Positions 5,750 to 12,811 of a stretch of 12,811 nucleotides of DNA are shown piece after piece. The position numbers were made by a program, and so were the translations under genes. This stretch comes from Raineya sp964654605 (GTDB lineage: Bacteria; Bacteroidota; Bacteroidia; Cytophagales; Thermonemataceae), in NCBI GenBank assembly GCA_964654605.1, contig CAZZLW010000031.1, positions 1 to 12,811 on the forward strand, written 5' to 3'. Within the stretch, counting starts at the first letter, position 1; every line of letters starts with the position of its first letter. The notes below the pieces were generated by a model. The model saw only the letters and a program-made list of their open reading frames with translations. It did not search any database and had not been told where the DNA came from.

Positions 5750-7555
5750 TTAAACTAACCACTCTGTTTTTTCTTCAACAATTGTTATGACTTCATCATC
5801 AAGCAAGCGAGTAGCCAGCCACTTGGTTTTGGGTAGCTCGTAAGCAAAAAAGTACCGCATTGTTTGTACTTTACCTTCGTAGAAAGCCACCTCACTTTCT
5901 GCAAGATTTTGCGTGAGTAGCTGTTTTTGGGCAACTACTGCTTGTTTGAGCCACTGCCAAGCTACTACTACCAAACTTGCCATTTCCATAAAAAGATTGG
6001 CATCGGCTAAAAAGCCTTCATAATTACCTTGCATTGCCAAAGGAATAAGTTTTTGAAGCACTTGTTGCATTCTGCCGAGTTCTTTTTGCAAAGTTTCGGC
6101 ATATTTTTTAAGATTTTCGTAAGTAGTGGCTTGTTGCAAGGTTTCGGAAATTTCTTGCATCAAAGTCATCAGGGCGGCACCATTTTGCATTGTTACCTTT
6201 CTGCCCAGCAAATCTTGCGACTGAATAGCACTTGTTCCTTCGTAAATGGTAGTGATGCGAATATCACGATACAATTGCTCTATGGGGAAATCTTTGCAAT
6301 AGCCATAGCCACCAAAAACCTGCATTGCTTCGCTGACGGCTTTTATACCATATTCCGAAGGGAAAGTTTTGGCAATAGGCGTAAGTAAATCCAAAAGCAT
6401 CTGATATTTGGCTTTGGCTTCACCTTCGGAAACCTCCGCCAAGTCAAAATAGCGGGAACACTCCATTAGCAAGCTCAAAGAGCCTTCTGCAACGGCTTTT
6501 TGGAAAAGCAACATTCGCCTCACGTCAGGGTGGTTGATGATTTTGGTTTGAGGGGTAGTTTTTTGGTCTTTTTCGTTCAATCGGCGACCTTGTGGGCGTT
6601 CTTGGGCATATTGCAAGGCGTGATAGTAGGCAGTGGTGGCAATAGCGGCACTCATTAGCCCTACTCCCAAACGAGCTTCGTTCATCATTTGAAACATATA
6701 TTTTAGCCCTTGATGAGGCTCTCCTACCAAATAGCCAATGCAGTCGTTGTTATCGCCGAGCATTAGGTGCATTGCAGGAGTGCCTTTTTGTCCCATTTTA
6801 TGATAAATCCCTCCTGCTACTACGCCATTAGGCTCAAATGTGCCATTTTCAATACGATACTTGGGTACGATAAAAAGCGAAATACCTTTTACTCCCGCAG
6901 GAGCCCCTTCTATACGTGCCAGCAGTAAATGAATGATGTTTTCGGCTTGGTCGTGTTCGCCTGCTGAAATAAACACTTTTTGCCCTTTGATAAGATATTT
7001 ACCTTCGCCCAAAGGTTTGGCAGAAGCAGTAATATCTGAAAGGGAGCTACCTGCTTGGGGTTCGGTAAGAGCCATTGTACCTTGCCACTCCCCTGAAAGC
7101 ATTTTGGGTACGTATAGTTTTTTTTGTTCTTCGTTACCGAAATTGATAATCAGCCTTGCCGCACCCGAAGAAAGCCCCGTGTACATAGAGGCGGCATTGT
7201 TGGCGGCACTCAAAATAAAACTTGCCAGCGAATACACCGTAGCAGGCACTTGTCCGCCACCTACTTCATAGCTATAAGTAGCTCCTATCATACCTGCTTC
7301 GCCCATAGCTCTAAGGTACTTGCCTATCCCCTCGTGAACGGCTACTTTGCCCTCAATGAGTTCAGGTTCTTTTTCGTCCATTGCTCGGTAAATGGGGTAG
7401 AGCAAATTATCGGCAATTTGCCCTGCACTCTCCAAAATCATATCAAACGACTGCCTGTCGTGGTCTTTGTAATGCTCGTATTGTGTAAGTTTTTCGGCTT
7501 CAAAAACCTCGTAAAGCAAAAATTTCAAATTGCGGAAGGAAAAATAATGTGCCAT
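5750..7555 (-). CDS. Acyl-CoA dehydrogenase with C-terminal extension (about 600 residues)
   Basis: This FAD enzyme should introduce the trans-2 double bond into acyl-CoA in beta-oxidation, passing electrons to electron transfer flavoprotein. The order is N-terminal helical domain (about 1-155), middle beta domain with MALTEPQAGSSLSDI (161-175) and GQKVFISAGEHD (191-202), and the flavin-binding helical domain with EARLGVG (293-299), QVFGGYGYCKDFPIEQLYRD (412-431) and ITTIYEGTSAIQ (434-445). Glu439 in YEGT is the expected catalytic base, as in medium-chain enzymes. About 140 extra residues (460-601) correspond to the C-terminal domain seen in the 600-residue subgroup; classical enzymes have about 380. 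Its N terminus (MAHYFSFRNLKFLLYEVF) resembles this subgroup too. Chain-length preference cannot be read from sequence. No ETF or other beta-oxidation gene is adjacent. The gene is complete and ends at a clear terminator. Confidence 0.95.
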   Translation of the reverse strand: MAHYFSFRNLKFLLYEVFEAEKLTQYEHYKDHDRQSFDMILESAGQIADNLLYPIYRAMDEKEPELIEGKVAVHEGIGKYLRAMGEAGMIGATYSYEVGGGQVPATVYSLASFILSAANNAASMYTGLSSGAARLIINFGNEEQKKLYVPKMLSGEWQGTMALTEPQAGSSLSDITASAKPLGEGKYLIKGQKVFISAGEHDQAENIIHLLLARIEGAPAGVKGISLFIVPKYRIENGTFEPNGVVAGGIYHKMGQKGTPAMHLMLGDNNDCIGYLVGEPHQGLKYMFQMMNEARLGVGLMSAAIATTAYYHALQYAQERPQGRRLNEKDQKTTPQTKIINHPDVRRMLLFQKAVAEGSLSLLMECSRYFDLAEVSEGEAKAKYQMLLDLLTPIAKTFPSEYGIKAVSEAMQVFGGYGYCKDFPIEQLYRDIRITTIYEGTSAIQSQDLLGRKVTMQNGAALMTLMQEISETLQQATTYENLKKYAETLQKELGRMQQVLQKLIPLAMQGNYEGFLADANLFMEMASLVVVAWQWLKQAVVAQKQLLTQNLAESEVAFYEGKVQTMRYFFAYELPKTKWLATRLLDDEVITIVEEKTEWLV

Positions 7556-7795
7556 AGGTCAGTAAAGTTATTTTCTTGCGTTTCTGAAAAAAATATTTAC
7601 ATTCAAAAAGTTTCAAGGTTCAAGAGTTTGAAGTAAAAGTTTTACTCCGTCTAAAATCCAACGTACTAAATCCTGCTTCCTTACTGCAAACTATACCTAA
7701 ACAACGAGAATTTTCTTTTGCTCCAAAGCAAATTTTCTTTTTCAAAGATAGCAATTTTGCAAAAAAATAAGTTTTTTGCAAAAAAAATTGCTAAA
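7556..7795. other. Divergent intergenic region between acyl-CoA dehydrogenase and pssA
   Basis: Both flanking genes are transcribed outward from these 240 bases, so it should hold two promoters, but I find no full TAnnTTTG on either strand. It contains a near-perfect palindrome, AGTAAAA-G-TTTTACT (7632-7646), a hairpin TTTGCT/AGCAAA (7717-7722, 7727-7732), a large hairpin beside the pssA start (listed separately), and a stretch (7609-7633) whose reverse complement reads TCAAACTCTTGAACC and so on, similar to the sequence near 12728-12775. The longer frame open from TTG 7718 is rejected as part of pssA. Confidence 0.55.
7751..7791 (+). promoter_or_regulatory. Long AU-rich hairpin immediately before the pssA start
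   Basis: TTTTGCAAAAAA (7755-7766) pairs perfectly with TTTTTTGCAAAA (7772-7783) around ATAAG. After a four-base bulge (7784-7787), GCAA (7751-7754) pairs with TTGC (7788-7791). That makes 16 base pairs ending four bases before the ATG at 7796. In RNA it would hold the ribosome-docking zone, which could affect initiation. Alternatives are a binding site on DNA or a terminator-like element. Confidence 0.5.
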
Positions 7796-8500
7796 ATGAA
7801 AAGACACATTCCCAATATACTTACTCTTGGCAATGCTTATTGTGGTTGTGTAGGGCTGGTTTGGGTAGAAAAAGATATTTTGCTCTCTTCGGCTTTGATA
7901 TTTGTAGCAATGATATTTGATTTTGCTGATGGTTTTGTAGCCCGCCTGCTGAATGTAAAATCTGAAATAGGAAAGCAGTTGGATTCTCTTGCCGATGCCA
8001 TTACTTTTGGCGTTTTACCTGCAATGCTGGCTCGTCAGTTGCTTTTACAGCACAATCATTTTACTGAAAATGACTGGATTACTTATTTACCAATGCTCAT
8101 AGCTTTATTTTCTGTACTCAGGCTTGCCAAATTTAATGTAGATACTCGCCAAACCGACCGATTTATCGGAGTGCCTACCCCTGCCAATGCAATGCTTTGG
8201 GCTTCTTTTCCGTTTATTTTACACTTTCAGCCCGAAATTTGGGGCTTTCAGACACAGATTTTTGCTCACTCTGTTTTTTTGCTCGTTCTTGTTGTGCTAA
8301 TGAGTATGCTTTTGGTCGCGGAAATTCCCCTTTTAGCATTAAAATTTAAGCATTTTCGTTTGCAAGGCAATGAGGGGCGTTATATTTTTCTGGGCATTTC
8401 GATAGTTTTACTGGCTCTTTTACAATTTGTGGCAGTTCCTTTCATTATTTTTTGCTACATTCTCTTATCTTTTTTTGAAAAAGCCTCTGCAAAAAACTAA
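7796..8500 (+). CDS. pssA: CDP-diacylglycerol--serine O-phosphatidyltransferase (PssA)
   Basis: This inner-membrane enzyme makes phosphatidylserine from CDP-diacylglycerol and serine, the step leading to phosphatidylethanolamine. The 234-residue product has the CDP-alcohol phosphotransferase signature D42-x2-D45-G46-x2-A49-R50-x8-G59-x3-D63-x3-D67, whose four Asp residues bind metal and substrate. The N-terminal MKRHIPNILTLGNAYCG and the segment RLAKFNVDTRQ...FIGVPTPANA (109-132) are characteristic of the serine-specific PssA group rather than PgsA. Hydrophobic segments before, between and after these motifs predict about six to eight TM helices. The start is ATG 7796, which matches family N termini; a TTG at 7718 would add 26 Lys-rich residues and cover the hairpin. 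No psd gene (decarboxylase) is nearby. It heads a four-gene operon, with 23 bases to the next gene. Confidence 0.94.
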   Translation: MKRHIPNILTLGNAYCGCVGLVWVEKDILLSSALIFVAMIFDFADGFVARLLNVKSEIGKQLDSLADAITFGVLPAMLARQLLLQHNHFTENDWITYLPMLIALFSVLRLAKFNVDTRQTDRFIGVPTPANAMLWASFPFILHFQPEIWGFQTQIFAHSVFLLVLVVLMSMLLVAEIPLLALKFKHFRLQGNEGRYIFLGISIVLLALLQFVAVPFIIFCYILLSFFEKASAKN

Positions 8501-8523
8501 ATTTGAGTTTTTATCAGTAGCGT

Positions 8524-9828
8524 ATGCTTGTTTCGGTAATTGCAAGGCAGTTTTTAGGAATTATTTTGGCTTCCTTTACCTTGTTTGGGCTAATGATAGC
8601 CCTGCAAAATAGCTATTGGATTACTGCTTTTGTGCTTTTTTGGATATTAGTAGGAACTTTCTTTTGGCTTTTCAAGCAGTTGCGGAAAATGGCTTACAGC
8701 TTTTACCACACGTTTATCAGTTGGGAAATGGGAGATTGGGGGCAAACATCAACATTCCAAAAGTTTTTGCCTGTAAGTTTGCAAAAGAGCTTTTCCAAAG
8801 CCATTGAGCAAATTCGTAAAGAACGCTTGGAAAAGCAGTCGCAAGAATTGTATTTGCGTTCTGTGGTTCAGCATATACCCATAGGGCTTTTTTCTTTTGA
8901 CCATACGGGCAAAATAGATTTCTGCAACACGGCTGTAATGCAAATTTTACGCTGTTTGCCTTTCAAACATCTCAACGAATTGCCTGCCATTTACGAGCCA
9001 CTCAAAAATGCTCTCCAAAATAGCCAAAAAAGGCAAATAGTTCGTTTGCTTGTAGATGACGAAGTCTTAGAACTTATCCTAACGCTTTCGCAAGTACAAA
9101 TTTTGGGCAAAAACTATACAATAGTTTCACTGCAAGACTTTCAAGCCGAATTAGAAGAGAAAGAAATGGAGGCTTGGCAAAACCTGACACGTATTCTCAC
9201 ACACGAAATTCTTAATTCTGTTACTCCTATCAGTTCGCTTGCGGCAACGGCACTGGAATCTTTGCAAGAAACCACCCACGATACAAGCGAAATAGAGCAG
9301 GCTTTGCAAATTATCCAAAAACGCTCTCAAAATCTTACACAATTTGTGCAAGAGTTTCGGGCTTTTACCAAATTGCCTACGCCCTCACCACAGAAAATTT
9401 TACTGACAGAACTCTTTGCCAATTTGCATAAACTCATTGAAAACGACCTCAAAAGCCGAAATATCCTGTTTCGCTCTATTATTTTCCCCGAAAATCTCAC
9501 ATTACACGCCGATTTGATGATGACCGAGCAAGTGCTTATCAATTTGCTGAAAAATGCTATTCAAGCGGTGGCTAATGTAGAAAACCCTGAAATACAACTT
9601 ATCGCACAACAAGATACACTCGGTAAAGTGCTAATAAGAGTAGAAGATAACGGCGTGGGCATTAGCGAAGAGGCAAAAAAGAGTATTTTTGTACCATTTT
9701 TTACTACCAAAAAAACAGGTTCAGGCATTGGCTTGAGCCTTTCAAGGCAAATGATGAGGGTACAAGGGGGAACTATCTCGGTACATTCGGTTTTGGGCAA
9801 AGGTAGTACCTTTACATTACGATTTTGA
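8524..9828 (+). CDS. Membrane sensor histidine kinase, NtrY-like
   Basis: The 434-residue protein has two membrane segments with hardly any periplasmic loop (about 8-27 and 31-50), a coiled linker, a PAS-like domain (about 108-205; QHIPIGLFSFDHTGKIDFCN), the dimerisation helix with H-box LTHEILNSVTPIS (phospho-acceptor His227), and an ATPase domain: N-box INLLKNAIQA (339-348), G1 EDNGVGI (374-380), F-box FVPFFTTK (389-396) and G2 GSGIGLSLS (399-407). All catalytic landmarks are intact. The HEIxNxxTPI H-box fits the NtrY-like kinases common in Bacteroidota. With such a short external loop it probably senses something in the membrane or cytoplasm. No response regulator is encoded in the window, so its partner is elsewhere. 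The gene sits within the pssA operon (23 bases after pssA, 4 bases before the next gene), which hints at, but does not prove, a link to envelope lipid state. Confidence 0.93.
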   Translation: MLVSVIARQFLGIILASFTLFGLMIALQNSYWITAFVLFWILVGTFFWLFKQLRKMAYSFYHTFISWEMGDWGQTSTFQKFLPVSLQKSFSKAIEQIRKERLEKQSQELYLRSVVQHIPIGLFSFDHTGKIDFCNTAVMQILRCLPFKHLNELPAIYEPLKNALQNSQKRQIVRLLVDDEVLELILTLSQVQILGKNYTIVSLQDFQAELEEKEMEAWQNLTRILTHEILNSVTPISSLAATALESLQETTHDTSEIEQALQIIQKRSQNLTQFVQEFRAFTKLPTPSPQKILLTELFANLHKLIENDLKSRNILFRSIIFPENLTLHADLMMTEQVLINLLKNAIQAVANVENPEIQLIAQQDTLGKVLIRVEDNGVGISEEAKKSIFVPFFTTKKTGSGIGLSLSRQMMRVQGGTISVHSVLGKGSTFTLRF

Positions 9829-9832
9829 ACTT

Positions 9833-11425
9833 ATGAAAAAAACGCTACAACTTTCTGTAAATCCTGAAATTGCTTTTGATGAAAACCATCTGCGAAATTT
9901 TTTGCAGAAAGAGCATCAGATTGAACAAAATGCTTTTATTCGTTTAGAAAGACGCTCCATAGATGCTCGTAGCAAGCAAGTAAAAGTAAATTTGAAAATT
10001 TCGGTCTATGAAAATGAAAAGCCCGAAAAATGGATTTCTTTTGAAAAAAATTATCCTGATGTAAGCCAAAAGCCTCCTGCAATTATCGTAGGAGCAGGAC
10101 CTGCGGGAATGTTTGCGGCTTTGCGTCTGATAGAATTGGGCATCAAACCGATTGTGATAGAGCGGGGCAAAGATGTACAAAGTCGCAGGCGAGATTTGGC
10201 GGCTATCAACAAAGAGCATATCGTTAATCCTGATAGCAATTATTGTTTTGGCGAAGGTGGGGCAGGCACTTATTCCGATGGCAAACTTTATACACGCTCT
10301 ACCAAAAGGGGCGATATTCGCCGAATATTGGAAATTTTGGTGGCTCACGGAGCTTCTGAAAATATCCTTATAGAGGCTCACCCGCATATTGGCACAAACA
10401 AATTACCCAAAATTGTTGCCGCTTTGCGGGAAAGTATTTTAGAAGCAGGCGGTGAAATTCACTTTCAAACGAAAGTAGTGGATTTTATTCTGAAAAATGG
10501 TGAAATGCAAGGGGTAATCACTCAAAACCAAGCGGGTGAAACTCAAGAATTTACAGGTTTAGGCGTAATTTTAGCTACGGGACATTCGGCAAGGGATATT
10601 TTTGAACTATTGCAAACCAGAAACATATTCATTCAGCCCAAGCCTTTTGCTCTTGGGGTACGCATAGAACACCCCCAAGCTCTTATTGACCAAATTCAGT
10701 ATCATTGTGAGGTTCGCAACAAATATTTACCTGCTTCTGCATATAGTTTGGTAGAGCAAATTCACTATCAAGGTGTGCAAAAGGGTGTTTTTTCCTTTTG
10801 TATGTGTCCGGGCGGTTTTATAGTGCCTTCGGCTACGGCACAAGGCGAGGTGGTTGTCAATGGTATGTCGCCTTCACGCCGAGATGGCAAATTTGCCAAT
10901 TCAGGGATAGTAGTAAGCGTAGATGAAACAGATTGGAAAGATTTTCATAAATTTGGCAATTTGGCGGCACTATATTTTCAGAAAAGTATTGAGCAAAAGG
11001 CTTGCTTGCTTGCAGGCAATACCCAAACTGCCCCTGCTCAAAGAATGGTGGATTTTGTGCAAAAAAAAGTATCGGCTACACTTTTGCCCACTTCTTACCA
11101 ACCGGGTTTGGCTTCTGTGGAAATGCGAGAAATTCTGCCCAAAACCCTTGCTTTTGTTTTGCAAGAAGGGCTGAAGGCTTTTGGAAAAAAAATGAAAGGC
11201 TACTTGACTAATGAGGCTCAAATCGTGGGTGTTGAAAGTCGTACTTCTTCGCCCGTAAGTATTCCTCGCCATAAGGAAACCTGTGAGCATTTGCAAATCA
11301 AACGATTTTTTCCTTGTGGCGAAGGAGCAGGTTATGCAGGAGGCATTATGTCGGCGGCAATGGACGGGGAGCGTTGTGCAGAGGCTTTGGCAAAATTATA
11401 CTTAACAGAAAAAACGAAAAACTAA
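9833..11425 (+). CDS. FAD-dependent dehydrogenase of the COG2509 type
   Basis: This 530-residue protein is a predicted cytosolic NAD(P)/FAD oxidoreductase of a widespread family (COG2509) with no established substrate. The N-terminal 80 residues form a small alpha/beta domain typical of this group. The dinucleotide-binding motif IIVGAGPAGMFAALRLIELG (84-103) follows, with IVIERG (107-112) at the end of the second strand. Family signatures are NYCFGEGGAGTYSDGKLYTR (136-155), ILATGHSARD (246-255), FCMCPGGFIVPS (322-333) and the C-terminal flavin motif CGEGAGYAGGIMSAAMDG (495-512). Cys323 and Cys325 in CMC could be redox-active, but this pair is part of the family motif. The gene is complete; ATG 9833 follows the kinase stop by four bases and its own stop is nine bases before the glycosyltransferase. 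The reaction is not inferable from context. Confidence 0.93.
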   Translation: MKKTLQLSVNPEIAFDENHLRNFLQKEHQIEQNAFIRLERRSIDARSKQVKVNLKISVYENEKPEKWISFEKNYPDVSQKPPAIIVGAGPAGMFAALRLIELGIKPIVIERGKDVQSRRRDLAAINKEHIVNPDSNYCFGEGGAGTYSDGKLYTRSTKRGDIRRILEILVAHGASENILIEAHPHIGTNKLPKIVAALRESILEAGGEIHFQTKVVDFILKNGEMQGVITQNQAGETQEFTGLGVILATGHSARDIFELLQTRNIFIQPKPFALGVRIEHPQALIDQIQYHCEVRNKYLPASAYSLVEQIHYQGVQKGVFSFCMCPGGFIVPSATAQGEVVVNGMSPSRRDGKFANSGIVVSVDETDWKDFHKFGNLAALYFQKSIEQKACLLAGNTQTAPAQRMVDFVQKKVSATLLPTSYQPGLASVEMREILPKTLAFVLQEGLKAFGKKMKGYLTNEAQIVGVESRTSSPVSIPRHKETCEHLQIKRFFPCGEGAGYAGGIMSAAMDGERCAEALAKLYLTEKTKN

Positions 11426-11434
11426 TCATTTACA

Positions 11435-12571
11435 ATGAAACTACTCTGGATTACCGAGAATTACCCCCCTATGCGTGGCGGTATGGCTCAATCTTGCGAT
11501 AGAATTGTGTTCAATCTGCGAAAAAAGAATGTAGAAATTCACCTTTTGCATCTCAATCCTCACGTTCTTTCTCCCAAAGTGAGCGTTTCGCAGTGTGGTA
11601 ACGATATTCTTTTTCCTGTTGATGAAGATTTGGCACACACTTTTCATTTGCTCAAACATTTTTTGGAAAAATATCTCTGCCAGCACCAATGCACACATCT
11701 TGTAAATTTCGGAGGCTACGCTTCTATGTTTTTAACGCCTATTTTAAGCAAAATTTTTGATTTGCCCCTTATTACACTATTGCGAGGCAACGATTTTGAT
11801 GCAGGCTTGTTTTCGCCCCGCCGAAAAAATCTTGTAGAAGAGTGTTTATTGCAGTCATCGCTGATTTGTGCCGTTAGTAGCGACAAAATACAACTCATTC
11901 AGAAATTATATCCACACCTAAAAGTTGTATTCACCCCCAATGGCATAGATACCTCTCAATGGCACTGCTTACCTGCTGATGTAGAACACGCTCAAAATTG
12001 GAAAAAAACACACGTGCAGGCAGGAAGAAAAGTGATAGGCTTGTTTGGGCATCTGAAAGAAAAAAAAGGGGCATTGTTTTTCCTTGAAACCCTTTTGCGT
12101 GCCGATTTACAAGACAATGTGCATTTACTTATTGTAGGAGAAATGCAAAAAGAAATGAAGGATTTTCTGTTGGCGGAAAATTCACTTGCATACACTCATT
12201 ACGAGTTTTTGGATAGATATGCCCTTTTAGGCTTTTATCCTGCTTGCGATGCAGTGGCGATACCTTCGTTTTATGATGGTATGCCCAATGTACTCTTGGA
12301 GGCAATGGCTTTGGGCTTACCGATTGTAGCTTCAAAAGTTGCAGGAATGGCAGATGTTCTGCTCAATACTTCTAATTTCCTTTTTGAACCCAATGATTTT
12401 GAAAGCTGTGCCGAAGCCTTGAATCTTTTTTTGCAAACTGAAAATGCTCTTTTGCAAAAAATTGGCGAGGAAAACTGCAATTTAGTACAGAACCAATATA
12501 CCGAAAGCCAAGAAGCAGATAAGTATCTCAATTTTTTCAAAAATATAACTCCCTTAAAATCAGTATATTGA
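11435..12571 (+). CDS. Family 4 glycosyltransferase (GT-B fold)
   Basis: The 378-residue protein transfers a sugar from an activated donor, probably a nucleotide sugar, to an unknown acceptor, acting at the cytoplasmic face of the membrane. The N-terminal Rossmann half begins MKLLWITENYPPMRGGMA (glycine-rich acceptor loop, 15-17) and includes LLRGNDFD (115-122) and FTPNGID (166-172). The donor half starts near KVIGLFGHLKEKKG (199-212), where Lys209 or its neighbours fill the usual phosphate-binding position, and has SFYDGMPNVLLEAMALGLPI (278-297). The canonical ExxxxxxxE pair is here Asp281 and Glu289: the first acid is Asp instead of Glu. The segment KVAGMADVL matches the family's G-G-[ILVM]-x-[DE] region loosely. 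No TM segment is seen. It is the last gene of the pssA operon and may build a glycolipid or surface glycan; that is inference. Confidence 0.93.
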   Translation: MKLLWITENYPPMRGGMAQSCDRIVFNLRKKNVEIHLLHLNPHVLSPKVSVSQCGNDILFPVDEDLAHTFHLLKHFLEKYLCQHQCTHLVNFGGYASMFLTPILSKIFDLPLITLLRGNDFDAGLFSPRRKNLVEECLLQSSLICAVSSDKIQLIQKLYPHLKVVFTPNGIDTSQWHCLPADVEHAQNWKKTHVQAGRKVIGLFGHLKEKKGALFFLETLLRADLQDNVHLLIVGEMQKEMKDFLLAENSLAYTHYEFLDRYALLGFYPACDAVAIPSFYDGMPNVLLEAMALGLPIVASKVAGMADVLLNTSNFLFEPNDFESCAEALNLFLQTENALLQKIGEENCNLVQNQYTESQEADKYLNFFKNITPLKSVY

Positions 12572-12582
12572 AAAATTTTTGA

Positions 12583-12604
12583 AAATTTTTTCTTCAAAAA
12601 ATTT
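12583..12604 (+). terminator. Possible terminator after the pssA operon
   Basis: AAATTTTTT (12583-12591) pairs with AAAAAATTT (12596-12604) around CTTC, starting 11 bases after the glycosyltransferase stop. It is all A-T, with no U tract downstream beyond TTT, so as a terminator it is weak. Its 3' arm overlaps the -33 box of the next promoter, so it may instead shape access to that promoter. Confidence 0.35.
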
Positions 12605-12634
12605 GGAGAAGCGAGGTTGTGTGTATTACCTTTG
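12602..12634 (+). promoter_or_regulatory. Consensus Bacteroidota promoter
   Basis: TTTG (12602-12605), a 21-base spacer, then TACCTTTG (12627-12634), a full match to TAnnTTTG. Transcription would begin near 12640-12642 and run rightward. This is the best promoter match in the window. It drives nothing inside it, so it should serve a gene or RNA lying just beyond the right edge. Confidence 0.65.
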
Positions 12635-12811
12635 CAGTCCCAAAATCAATCGGGCGGATTGAGCGGGTAAAAAAAAAAATTGAAATACTGCCTTGTGTAG
12701 GGTGTTTTTGAGTAAAAAAAGTTCTTATTGAACCTTAAACTCCGAACCTTTGACCTCAAACTCTTTGATTTTGAATCATAGAGAAGGATTTTGAAAAAAA
12801 CTTAAAAAATT

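Larger units (their letters stand above)
12572..12811. other. Gene-free right end: hairpins, promoter and transcribed leader
   Basis: No coding frame of note begins here. After the promoter, the predicted transcript carries the hairpin TCAATC/GATTGA (12646-12651, 12657-12662) around GGGCG, then GCGGGT, an A run of 11 (12669-12679), and a repetitive stretch at 12728-12775 built from variants of TTGAACCTT and AAACTC. I see no tRNA, SRP RNA or tmRNA signature. The leader of at least 170 bases is long by the standard of the other starts in the window. Confidence 0.5.

Noticed and set aside
7124..7636. 170-codon plus-strand frame opposite the acyl-CoA dehydrogenase start
   Set aside because: The opposing gene is certain, and this frame has no signal peptide, domain or upstream signals.
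12646..12668. tRNA-like start (CGGGCGGATT) after the right-edge promoter
   Set aside because: No D-arm, anticodon arm or T-loop follows; an A11 run interrupts the sequence.

Overview
This is an AT-rich chromosomal window from a member of the Bacteroidota, most likely Cytophagales; I would not go below that rank. The evidence is threefold. Gene starts lack Shine-Dalgarno sequences. Upstream sites fit the Bacteroidota promoter (TTTG, about 21 bases, TAnnTTTG). The protein types fit too: a TonB-dependent receptor, the short Bacteroidota-type FtsL, and a histidine kinase with an HEIxN H-box.

Layout. Bases 1-1023 (minus strand) hold the 5' part of a TonB-dependent receptor gene whose barrel region is closed by stops in all three frames, so it looks like a pseudogene. 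About 500 bases of gene-free AT-rich DNA with small hairpins follow. Bases 1528-3235 carry purA and then a small ftsL-like gene with its own promoter-like site. A compound palindromic repeat (3349-3463) separates these from a TraB/GumN-family gene and a small membrane protein gene that are tightly coupled (3540-4899). Their 3' end meets, one base apart, an unrecognised two-TM protein gene on the minus strand (4901-5686). Upstream of that on the same strand is a 601-residue acyl-CoA dehydrogenase (5750-7555), with a good intrinsic terminator between the two. A divergent intergenic region with a strong hairpin then leads into a four-gene plus-strand operon (7796-12571): phosphatidylserine synthase, sensor histidine kinase, COG2509-type FAD dehydrogenase and a family 4 glycosyltransferase, with gaps of 23, 4 and 9 bases. 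The window ends with the best promoter match (12602-12634) and a gene-free leader for something beyond the edge.

How the genes relate. Most are housekeeping: AMP synthesis (PurA), division (FtsL), fatty acid oxidation (acyl-CoA dehydrogenase) and aminophospholipid synthesis (PssA). The pssA operon mixes envelope lipid synthesis, a sensor without a local response regulator, a redox enzyme of unknown substrate and a glycosyltransferase; a shared envelope role is possible but is inference. I see no CRISPR array, tRNA, rRNA, integrase, transposase or defence cassette, and no convincing new multi-gene system. The points most worth checking are the decayed receptor, the ftsL gene outside a division cluster, the palindromic repeat, the hairpin beside the pssA start, and the promoter plus leader at the right edge.
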